From Kitasatospora sp. GAS204B (GTDB taxonomy: Bacteria > Actinomycetota > Actinomycetes > Streptomycetales > Streptomycetaceae), in NCBI RefSeq assembly GCF_029892155.1, contig NZ_JARZAG010000016.1, forward strand, positions 62,001-126,000: a stretch of DNA of 64,000 bases, written 5' to 3'. Under the pieces are notes generated by a model. It ran no database searches and had not been told where the DNA came from. It saw nothing but the letters and a program-made list of their open reading frames with translations. This document shows, piece by piece, positions 34,688 through 42,361 of the stretch; the first letter of the stretch is position 1; the number at the start of each line of letters is the position of its first letter. The position numbers and the translations under genes are program-made.

Positions 34688-35878
34688 CTACGCCTGCGCG
34701 TGGACCTGAACGAGCCCGTACTTACCGCTGGTGCGCCAGGGCTCCCCAGTGGAGTCCAGCCTGGCGACCACCGGTGCGTCGAGGCCGACGATGACGTCCG
34801 ACTTCAACGTACGCAGGGCTGCCACCGGGGACGGGAAGTGGCTAGCCCTCTCCGTGAACGGAGTCGTGGCGGCCCAGAGCTGGTCCCCGACGAGGCGACG
34901 GTAGTTGAGGTCGCCCTTGATGATCGTCATCGTGGCGCCGGAGAGCTCGGCCCGCAGGTCGGCGGGCATGTCGTGGAACGGCAGCGGCGCGCAGAAGAAC
35001 CGGTGCGTGCGGACCACGAGCGTGCCGCTGTTCATCGCCTGCCAGAGCCGACGGCCGATCAGTTCCGCCTCCCGCTCTGGTGCGGTGCGAAGGCGCTCGA
35101 TGGTGGCGAGGACGTCGGCGGTGGTCGCGTCCGACACGTAGTAGGGGGAAGGCTTGACGTACAGGACGACCTCGGTGGCCAACTCGCTCGTGAGGAGGTG
35201 GTCGACCAGGACGAGGTCGGGCAGCAGCTCCCGCCCGGCGTTGTCCGCGATGACGCAGACCCTCGGGTTGCTCGCAGCGGCCAGGGTGGACCACAGGAGC
35301 GAGCTGTCGTCCGCGATCAAAGCGGAGGGCTGGGCGTCCCCGGGCGAGGCGGTGATCTGGAAGCTGAGGTCCGCCCGGTTGCCCCAGAGCGCTGACGAGA
35401 CCAGCACCTCGGCTCGCTTATCGACGGACAGGGCCGGCAGGTCGCGGAGAGCCGCCAGCTCATCGTCCACCGCCGGGCTGGCCAGCTCGGCGTTCTTGAA
35501 CGGGGCGAACGGGTCGATGCCTTGCCAAGTCCCGGGCCGGAAGTAGCCGGTGGCTTCGAGCAGCCTGCGGTAGAAGTAGCTCTCGGCCCACAGGAACGGC
35601 GCCTCGCCCCACGGCCGCCCGAACAGGCCCTCGCCCCACTCCAGCCACTGCTGCTGATCGTGGGCGCTCTCGGTCAGCGGCTCCAGCACGCCGCTGGTGC
35701 TCTCGGCGAGCAGCTGCTCGCCTGCTGCCCGCTCGGCCGGTCCGTACGGCAGAGCGTCGAGCACCTGCTGGATGAGCTTCGGGTGCCGCTCGTGGAAGAC
35801 ACTCCAGGCGAAGGACCCGGGGACATCACTCTGGATCGTGGGTGCGGTGGGCACGTTCAGGCTCGTCCTTTTCATCAT
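34688..35878 (-). CDS. ARMT1/DUF89-like damage-control phosphatase
   Basis: 396 residues. The family hallmarks are visible: VIADNAGRELLPDLVL (Asp-Asn metal ligands, about residue 214), LYVKPSPYYVSDAT, and IIKGDLNYRRLVGD (about residue 333). These match the DUF89 metal-dependent phosphatases (human ARMT1, yeast YMR027W), which remove damaged sugar-phosphates or related metabolites. The long eukaryotic-type ARMT1 form is uncommon in bacteria as far as I know. ATGATGA at the start overlaps the stop of the WD40 gene (35875-35878), so the two are translated together. First gene inside attL. Confidence 0.8.
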   Translation of the reverse strand: MMKRTSLNVPTAPTIQSDVPGSFAWSVFHERHPKLIQQVLDALPYGPAERAAGEQLLAESTSGVLEPLTESAHDQQQWLEWGEGLFGRPWGEAPFLWAESYFYRRLLEATGYFRPGTWQGIDPFAPFKNAELASPAVDDELAALRDLPALSVDKRAEVLVSSALWGNRADLSFQITASPGDAQPSALIADDSSLLWSTLAAASNPRVCVIADNAGRELLPDLVLVDHLLTSELATEVVLYVKPSPYYVSDATTADVLATIERLRTAPEREAELIGRRLWQAMNSGTLVVRTHRFFCAPLPFHDMPADLRAELSGATMTIIKGDLNYRRLVGDQLWAATTPFTERASHFPSPVAALRTLKSDVIVGLDAPVVARLDSTGEPWRTSGKYGLVQVHAQA

Positions 35879-37339
35879 CGGCCGTCACCAGGACCCGCGA
35901 GCGGGACAGCGACGGATTCGTCAACGGTGAGGCCGCCATGGTTCAGCCGCAGCGACACCGGGCCGGCCGCGCTCCCGACGAGCACACGACCCGTACCAGG
36001 ATCGGCGGCGGCGCAGTTCAGCGTCGCGTCGACACGGACCTCGGCGAGCTGGCGTTGTCGGCTGAGCGACCAGGCCCTGACCGTCCCGTCGGCCGCCGCC
36101 GACACCAGATGATCAGGATCCTCGGAGAACGCCACCATGAGGACCCGCCCCGCGTGGCCGGGGAGGTGCCCGATGAACTGCTCGGTCCGGACGTCGCGGA
36201 TGTGGATCTCGCCGGTGCCCGAGCCGACTGCGAGGCGGGTGCCCGCAGCGTCGATGGTGATCGACCGTGCCCAGCCTCCGGGGTTCACGAACCGGCTGAG
36301 GTGCTGGCCCGTGCGCGCGTCCCAGAGGTGTACGGTGCCGTCGCCGCCGCTCGCCGCGAGCAGGTTTCCGGCGGCGTCGAACGCCAGCGACCTGACGCGA
36401 CCGGCATGGGCCTGTTGCTCCCACAGCAGCGCTCCGGTGGGGAGGTCCCAGCACCGGATGCGTCCGTCGCCGGTGCTGGCGGCGAGCCGAGTACCGGCCT
36501 GAGGTACGGCGACGCTCCAGCTTCGGGCGACATCGTCGTTGAGCCGCAGCGTCCAACTCTCGTCGACGAGGGACCAGACGCGGACGGAACCGTCGCCGCA
36601 GGCCGCAGCGACGTACTTCTCGCCGGTGGCCACCGACCACACTCGGCCTGCACCGCCCAGCATCTCGCGGTGCAGCGCGGCGGTGGGCAGGTCCAGTAGC
36701 TCGATGCGGCCGTCACCGTGGCCGACAGCCCCGAGGGCGCCGTCGGCTGTGATGTGGGTGGACCAGACCGTGTTCGAGCCGTCGGCCACCACATGTAGTC
36801 CGTCAGGCTCGGACTTCGTCCATACTCGGAGAGCACCGTCCTCGCAGCCGGCGACGACCGTGCCGTCGGTTGTGCAGGCCAGCGCCCGGACCCAGTCGAC
36901 GCCTGGAGGCATCTGGATGTCGCCCACAGGTCCCTTGACATCGAAGGCCCGGACGACGGCGTCCTCGGTCGCAGCGAGGAGGAGGCCTGACTGGCCGTCG
37001 ATCACCACCGACCGGACGCGGGCGGGAAGATCATCCACGTCGTTCGTCAGCCCCTGGACCCAGGAGCCGTAGTCGAGGATCTGCGCCACCACGTCGCGCG
37101 GGGCACGGTCGCGCTTGAGCTCCAGAACGTGCAGCGTGCCCTCACCGTCGACAAAGCAGATCGACGACCTTGCCGAACGGGGTCTGCACCCGCCGGCCGA
37201 CCACCAGAAGCGGTCGGCCGAGGATCGTCGGATCCGCCTCGATCAGCCTCTCCAGCCGGTCTTCCAGAGGCATCCGCTGGGTCGCCACCCGTACCGGCTC
37301 AGCGCCGTCAACCCGCCACAGTCCGACTTCCAGCGGCAC
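35875..37339 (-). pseudogene. NucS/DUF91-like nuclease-WD40 fusion, frameshifted as read
   Basis: The N-terminal part, read from GTG 37339, is VPLEVGLWRVDG, then RLERLIEADPTILGRPLL and TPFGKVVDLL, typical of NucS/DUF91 PD-(D/E)XK nucleases. This frame hits TGA at 37142. The continuation is in another frame: VDGEGTLHVLELKRDRAPRD, then VAQILDYGSWVQGL, so the catalytic Asp (VVD) and the E-x-K (ELK) lie on opposite sides of a frame break near 37145. Loss of two bases in a TGTGT run would explain it. About 400 residues of WD40 propeller follow (eight repeat ends such as VRVWSL, IRCWDL and VHLWDA). It is a real gene broken by mutation or sequence error; recoding is less likely. Coupled to the phosphatase gene. 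Confidence 0.75.
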
Positions 37340-37557
37340 GTGCCACCCCCAGTATTCGATCCTGCGAAGGGTCTCAGTGAAGCACAGCTGTCTGCGCCGG
37401 CACCGATCGGGAATGGCTCGGATCGCGTCTCGCGAGCCGGTGATTCGCGACGCGTCCACTGGCGAAACGCAGCTGCCGGAACGTTGACCAGTTGACCGCC
37501 GGCCTCTCTTGCCGGAAGGACGCCTCTGGGTCACTGGTTTTCGGCAGAATCGGGCGG
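37340..37557. promoter_or_regulatory. divergent promoter region of the island
   Basis: 218 bases between the nuclease-WD40 gene (minus) and the STAND ATPase gene (plus). No gene seen. The divergent layout means both halves of the island cargo start here and could be co-regulated. No clear -10/-35 pairs can be assigned. Confidence 0.45.
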
Positions 37558-40500
37558 GTGGCGAATTACATCGAAGGCGGGGAGTTCCACGGTCCGGCGG
37601 TGCAGGTCCGGACGGTGGGCGAATTGCACATTTACACCGGTGGTGAACGTGTCGTCGGACAACCGGTTGCCGAGTCCGAACTACCCTCCACCGATGAGGA
37701 GTTCGCTCGCCGCGTTGACCTCGATCGCAAGGCGCTGGCTACGGCGCTTAGCGTCCGCCGGGGCGCCGGCGCCGACGGGCTGGAGACTCCGTGGCTGCAC
37801 ACTCCGCTCAGCGATGTCCTCGAGGAGTTGACTTCCCCCGGGACGGGTGCGGCTCGCATCCGCTTGGCGGCTGAAGAGCTGCGGCGCTGGGTCGACTGGG
37901 ATCCGCCTGCCGAAGGATTTCGACAGCCAACGGCCATGCGGGTCGAATCGGCCCTCGCGGTGTGGCGCAGCCAGGGGGGCGACCGCGCGGAGTGCCTTCT
38001 GAGGATCGAGGAGCTCGCCATCCTGCTCGAAGGCGTGCCGCCCGAGTCCGCGAGGGACGACGGCATCACCATCACGTCGGCTCTGGAACGGGCGGCCTCG
38101 GCGGCAGAGGCCATGGGAGCCGTGATCCGTGAGCTGTGTGCGGCCTTCAAGGCATCAGGACCGCGTGACGATCTGCCTGCCGAGCACGTTTCTGCCGAGC
38201 GGAGGCTGTTTTCCGCACTGCAGGAACTGCACGCATGCCAGCGCCAGCTGGCTGCCATCGGCATCGACGCTTCCCTGCTCGCCCGGGTGTCGGGTGCTCT
38301 GCTGATTGCCGGAGGGTGGGGCACCGGCAAGTCCTACGGGCTCGGAGCCTGGGCGGAGGCCCGGGTTGTTGCCGGGGCTCCAGTGGCGTTCGTCAGCGGT
38401 CGGGAACTCGGCGGCGAGCAGTGGGAGGAGGAGATCGCCGGCGCGGCCGTGCCAGGAGGTCGGGGTGGTCCTGTCCGGAAGCTGTTGGCGGCGCTCCAGG
38501 AGCATGCACGTGCCAGTGGGAAGCACGCCACGCTGGTGATCGACGCCCTCAACGACGTTGCCGCTCTGCGCGGTCATGAGCTGGACGGGTTCGCGTCCCT
38601 GACGGCATTGCTGAGGGAGTTCCCCGAGGTCTTGCTCGTTGCATCCACCCGCCTGGACCGGCGCAGGTCACGGGACGAAGGTGCGGTCGGGTGCTACGGG
38701 ATCCACTGGGCGAGCGGTGTGGCGGACCCGGAGAAGGCATGGGAGGTCCTCCGGGATGTCTACCAGGTGCCCGCGCTGGTTCTTCCACCGGATGTCGCCG
38801 AACTGCGCCGCCCGTTGATGCTCACCGTGCTCGCCTGGTGCCTGTATCGCGAGCGTGACGCAGTAGATGACGATGCACCCGTGCCAGTGCCCAGCATCGG
38901 CGACCTCTTCGAGCGGTGGCTGAAGATCCTCGACAGGGACTACTTCGGGTACCTTCACGGTCGACCGTCCGCCGCTGACCATCCTTTGGTGAGCCGGGCC
39001 TGCGCACTCCTCGGCGAGCGTCTGGGCCTGCAGGATTCCCTTGACCACGGCTCGGCATGTGCGGCTCTGAGTAGCGCGCCTGAACTGGGAGAGCCCGTAC
39101 AGCTCCTGGAATGGCTCTTCCAGGCGGGTGTGTTGGCGTCGGACCCGCAGAACCAGCGGATCGGATTCGCTGTGCAGAGGTTTGCCGAGCACGTCTGGGC
39201 CGGCAATCTGATGAACGGAACCGAGCGCCGGCGCCATCTGGCTTCCCTGGTGAAAGACCTGTCCGGCCCTGATGAGACCGCCGATCGGGCTTACCGACTG
39301 CTGTCGGCTCTGGCCGGCGTGGTGCCCTACACCCACCCGGAGACGGAGCTTCCGCACTTCCTGCCGAAGCGGTTGCCGTCGGCAGTCGTCATGGCTGTTC
39401 TGGATTCTCTCGAAGGTAGGCGTCGTGATCGGGTCACTGGTCAATCGCTCCATTTCCTGAGGCGTTGTACGTCCGACCCCGGGCTGGCACCGTGGGCCTG
39501 GTACACAGTGCTGGTGAACTCGGCCTGCCGGGAACATCAAGCTGGTGCCGGCTTCCTCCACCGTGAGCTTCACGGGCTGGGGAAGGGCCAGTTGGCAAGC
39601 CGTTTCATCGTTCCGATGCTGCACCTCTTGGAAGATCGCGACGGAATGGCCATGGTCCAGCAGTTCATTCGATGGGCGGCCAGCGGGGCTGACGAGATTC
39701 GGAAGAATTCGACGGATGTCACCAGAGTGTTGCTGTGGCTTGCGGCAGTTCCCAGCCCGCCACTGCGCGCTCAGTGCGTGCGCACGGTGGCGCAGATCTG
39801 GCGGGACGTTCCCGGGGCGGCGATCGAACAGGTGGAGATCTTCGGGAAGCATCATGATTCGTACATTGCCGAGGCGAGTTGGCTGGCCGCCTACGGTGCG
39901 CTGTTGTTGGGAGGTGAGGCAGTTCCGGCGGAGCAGTGGAACGCCGTCATGATGCGTGACCAGTTCAGGGCACACCGAGGCATCCAACAGACGATCTCCA
40001 GCTTGCGGACGTTGCTCTGGCCGTCTGCCATGCCGTGCGAGGAGCCCAGGGTCGGACTGCCATGTGCTCCTCCGCTGCCGGTCTCCTGGCGGAAATTGGA
40101 GCGGTGCGAGAGCCACTTCGGGTCGATGGTCGAGAAGACCGACAGCCATCCAAGGCGCTATCGGTGGCTGGTCCAGCGGTCCCGGATTCTGAAGCCGAGG
40201 CGGCTTGAGGTGAAGATGCGCGGCCGGACGGGTTATCGCCTTGGGGAGTGGCCTGCCTACGCCCAGCAGCAGAAGGTCCTCGAGACCGCCCTGGAGGAAT
40301 GGCACGGCACGACCAAGTCCGGCCTGGGCGGGCTGCGCGCCTGGTCCGAACTCTCAGTGCTGGACCGGCGGCACGGGATCGACCCGACCGTCCCACCAGG
40401 GTGGCCGACGTCCTCGGCCCACCTGAGTCGGCGATCCGACTCCTGGTGGTGTGCCCCGGTGGGCGACGGTGACATCACCGCCGTGCTGAGAGGCATGCAG

Positions 40501-41304
40501 CCGCCCCGGTTCGCGATGGTGCAAGACCCCGATGGGGTGGCTTGGTATGTGCTGCGCGCCGAATACAACCTTGACCGGCCTGACGACGCGGAGGGAGCAG
40601 GCCAACTTCCGGTTCTCGTCACCGACCCGTACACCGTTCTGCGACTGGACGGGGACCGGTCGTCGGCGCCGGCCAGACCGGGCGCCGACCAGAAGTATGT
40701 CCGTGTGGAGGTGGAGACAGTCCTTGTGCGGAGCGGCATGCGGGAAGGCGCCATCGCGACTGTGTTGGGTACGGGGGAGTCACCACAGCTGAGCGAGCGC
40801 TGGCCGCTTCAGATGTACCTGGCGGAGTACTACCGGCGACCAGGGGCTACCAAAGGACCCTCATCTGGCGGTGAAGCCACGTCCGCCAGCACGGCGGAAT
40901 ACGAAGATACCTTCCTCGTACGACTGTCGGACGGTGTCAAGGGCAAGCCGGATAACCGGGCGGTTCCATCACGGACGCTGGCCGACCTGTTGGACCTCCA
41001 CTGGAGCGGCCGGCACCTCGACTTTCATCTTCCCGGGGAACATCAGCCGGTCCTCCACGACCCGGGCATCGACCGCCACGGACCCCCGGCCTTGCTGCTT
41101 GCGACGGCTGCCATGGACACCCTTGCCGCAAAAGGCTGGAACCTGGCTTGGAGAGTCAGGGTGACAGAAAGCTGTAGCTTCGGCCGGACGACCTGGACTG
41201 GTGTCTGCGGATTGAACGACGAAGACCGCGGCGGTCAGGACGGCGTCGGTGAACGGAGCAGTGATTGGAAGGTCGAACGTCGCAACTACTGGCGCCAGTA
41301 CTGA
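37558..41304 (+). CDS. large STAND-type P-loop ATPase (candidate defence sensor)
   Basis: 1248 residues from GTG 37558. The N-terminus YIEGGEFHGPAVQVRTV is a short beta motif seen at the front of many actinomycete STAND/NACHT proteins. A helical region (30-240) precedes the Walker A GGWGTGKS (residues 252-259), followed by a Walker B-like LVIDALND (about 327) and an arginine-rich STRLDRRR region. About 800 C-terminal residues show no TPR or WD40 periodicity that I can see; they may be the sensor. No obvious effector enzyme motif. STAND ATPases of this size act in antiphage systems (Avs type) as sensors. The neighbouring nuclease-WD40 gene could supply the effector. The function is inferred from architecture and island location. 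Confidence 0.7.
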   Translation: MANYIEGGEFHGPAVQVRTVGELHIYTGGERVVGQPVAESELPSTDEEFARRVDLDRKALATALSVRRGAGADGLETPWLHTPLSDVLEELTSPGTGAARIRLAAEELRRWVDWDPPAEGFRQPTAMRVESALAVWRSQGGDRAECLLRIEELAILLEGVPPESARDDGITITSALERAASAAEAMGAVIRELCAAFKASGPRDDLPAEHVSAERRLFSALQELHACQRQLAAIGIDASLLARVSGALLIAGGWGTGKSYGLGAWAEARVVAGAPVAFVSGRELGGEQWEEEIAGAAVPGGRGGPVRKLLAALQEHARASGKHATLVIDALNDVAALRGHELDGFASLTALLREFPEVLLVASTRLDRRRSRDEGAVGCYGIHWASGVADPEKAWEVLRDVYQVPALVLPPDVAELRRPLMLTVLAWCLYRERDAVDDDAPVPVPSIGDLFERWLKILDRDYFGYLHGRPSAADHPLVSRACALLGERLGLQDSLDHGSACAALSSAPELGEPVQLLEWLFQAGVLASDPQNQRIGFAVQRFAEHVWAGNLMNGTERRRHLASLVKDLSGPDETADRAYRLLSALAGVVPYTHPETELPHFLPKRLPSAVVMAVLDSLEGRRRDRVTGQSLHFLRRCTSDPGLAPWAWYTVLVNSACREHQAGAGFLHRELHGLGKGQLASRFIVPMLHLLEDRDGMAMVQQFIRWAASGADEIRKNSTDVTRVLLWLAAVPSPPLRAQCVRTVAQIWRDVPGAAIEQVEIFGKHHDSYIAEASWLAAYGALLLGGEAVPAEQWNAVMMRDQFRAHRGIQQTISSLRTLLWPSAMPCEEPRVGLPCAPPLPVSWRKLERCESHFGSMVEKTDSHPRRYRWLVQRSRILKPRRLEVKMRGRTGYRLGEWPAYAQQQKVLETALEEWHGTTKSGLGGLRAWSELSVLDRRHGIDPTVPPGWPTSSAHLSRRSDSWWCAPVGDGDITAVLRGMQPPRFAMVQDPDGVAWYVLRAEYNLDRPDDAEGAGQLPVLVTDPYTVLRLDGDRSSAPARPGADQKYVRVEVETVLVRSGMREGAIATVLGTGESPQLSERWPLQMYLAEYYRRPGATKGPSSGGEATSASTAEYEDTFLVRLSDGVKGKPDNRAVPSRTLADLLDLHWSGRHLDFHLPGEHQPVLHDPGIDRHGPPALLLATAAMDTLAAKGWNLAWRVRVTESCSFGRTTWTGVCGLNDEDRGGQDGVGERSSDWKVERRNYWRQY

Positions 41305-41353
41305 CCGTCCCGGATGGGCGAAGGCCTTCTCAAGGTTGGTCGACTGGAGTCCG

Positions 41354-41929
41354 ATGCTGAGGTGCGGGGACTTCGGGCGACGAATCGGGAGTGACCAGAA
41401 CCCCGGGTCGCGGTTGGTCAGCGCATGGGAGACAGAGTTGGCCGGGCGGGCGTACCACCGCCACGGGACGCCAACACCCGTGCTCGCGCAGAGAAGTGTG
41501 AACACCCAGCCCGAGCTCGCGCTGCGGCGTGCGCTGCGCTCGTTGGGCTTCCGGTAGCGGGTGAACCTTCCCATTCCGGGGAAGCAGCGGCGACGCGCGG
41601 ACGTCACGTTCGTGCGCTGGCGGACTGCGGTGTTCGTGCAGGGGTGCTTCTGGCACGCCTGCCCGGAGCACTTGCACATGCCGAAGCACAACGCGGAGTG
41701 GTGGTGGAACAAGCTCCAGAACAATCTTTGCCGCGATGAGGACACTGACGCGCACCTCGTCCGACTGGGGTGGCTCCCACTACGGGTCTGGGAGCACGAG
41801 GCGGTGGGGACCGCGGTGGCCAAGGTGATCGAGGCGCTCGCGCACCAGGGGCACCCGCGGGCACGGAGGATCCACGCGCGGAGCGGTAGGTCGGTCACGG
41901 GGAACGAGCAGGTGGTGGAGGAACGCTGA
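41354..41929 (+). pseudogene. Vsr-type very-short-patch endonuclease, interrupted by amber codon
   Basis: QPELALRRALRSLGFR, then a TAG at 41555-41557, then RVNLPIPGKQRRRADVTF and VFVQGCFWHACPEH in the same frame. Vsr endonucleases have Tyr at the stop position (GFRYRVN), so a TAC to TAG change explains it. The Cys/His zinc cluster (CFWHACPEH), the catalytic Asp (RADVTF) and the final GWLPLRVWEHE are all present after the stop. Start uncertain (ATG 41354 given; a later TTG at 41414 is possible). Vsr proteins nick at T:G mismatches next to 5mC methylases, but no methylase is in the island. It lies 50 bases after the STAND gene. Confidence 0.75.
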
Positions 41930-42105
41930 GCTTGGTGCCGCGGCCGGGAAGCCTCGGCTGCTTGTTGCCTCCAGCCAACCGGGGCCGCCCAGCCCGGCAG
42001 GTGAGGGGTGCAGGTCCGGCAGCGGGACTTGGGGGACGTGGGTACCATCGAGACGCGACTGAGGGCACGGCACGGCGCGGCGTCGACGCGGACGATGCCG
42101 GTGCG

Positions 42106-42124
42106 TGCCAGATCCGTGCCAGAA
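42106..42124. promoter_or_regulatory. TGCCAGA-N4-TGCCAGAA arm repeat, right end
   Basis: Same motif, orientation and 11-base period as the copy at 34651-34669. It lies 108 bases inside the right att site. Confidence 0.65.
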
Positions 42125-42231
42125 CGGGTGGTGGGCGACGGGTATCGTCGGTCAGGGCAGATAGCCGAAGGGCCCGTCTGACGGTGCATCGCCCCAGGGT
42201 AGAGCGACTTTCCGGCCCCAGTGCCCAAGGA

Positions 42232-42274
42232 TTCCCAAGCTTATAGCGCGAGTTCGATTCTCGTCGCCCGCTCC
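42232..42274 (+). repeat. attR: 43-bp copy of tRNA-Gly 3' part
   Basis: Exact copy of 34544-34586 without the tRNA 5' half. It marks the right boundary of the inserted element. Confidence 0.92.
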
Positions 42275-42282
42275 GAGGTAAA

Positions 42283-42305
42283 GCCCCAGGCCAGCGGCCT
42301 GGGGC
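42283..42305 (+). terminator. hairpin after attR
   Basis: 10-bp stem GCCCCAGGCC / GGCCTGGGGC with loop AGC. Presumably the original terminator of the tRNA-Gly gene before the element inserted. Confidence 0.75.
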
Positions 42306-42361
42306 CTCTTCATTATCTGGACCAATTTCGAGGGTCCGCAACACTTGCGCACCAGTGCCGG

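Larger units (their letters stand above)
41930..42361. other. right end of the island, no gene
   Basis: 432 bases without a supported gene. It holds the arm repeat (42106-42124), the att copy (42232-42274) and the hairpin (42283-42305). The small frames here are shadows of the att region. Confidence 0.65.

Noticed and set aside
37142..37160. Programmed ribosomal frameshift in the nuclease-WD40 gene
   Set aside because: No known slippery heptamer or downstream structure is evident; a two-base deletion or sequencing error is simpler.
42148..42280. A second tRNA-Gly gene at the right island end
   Set aside because: Only the 3' 43 bases are present; the acceptor 5' strand, D-arm and half of the anticodon stem are missing, so it is an att remnant.
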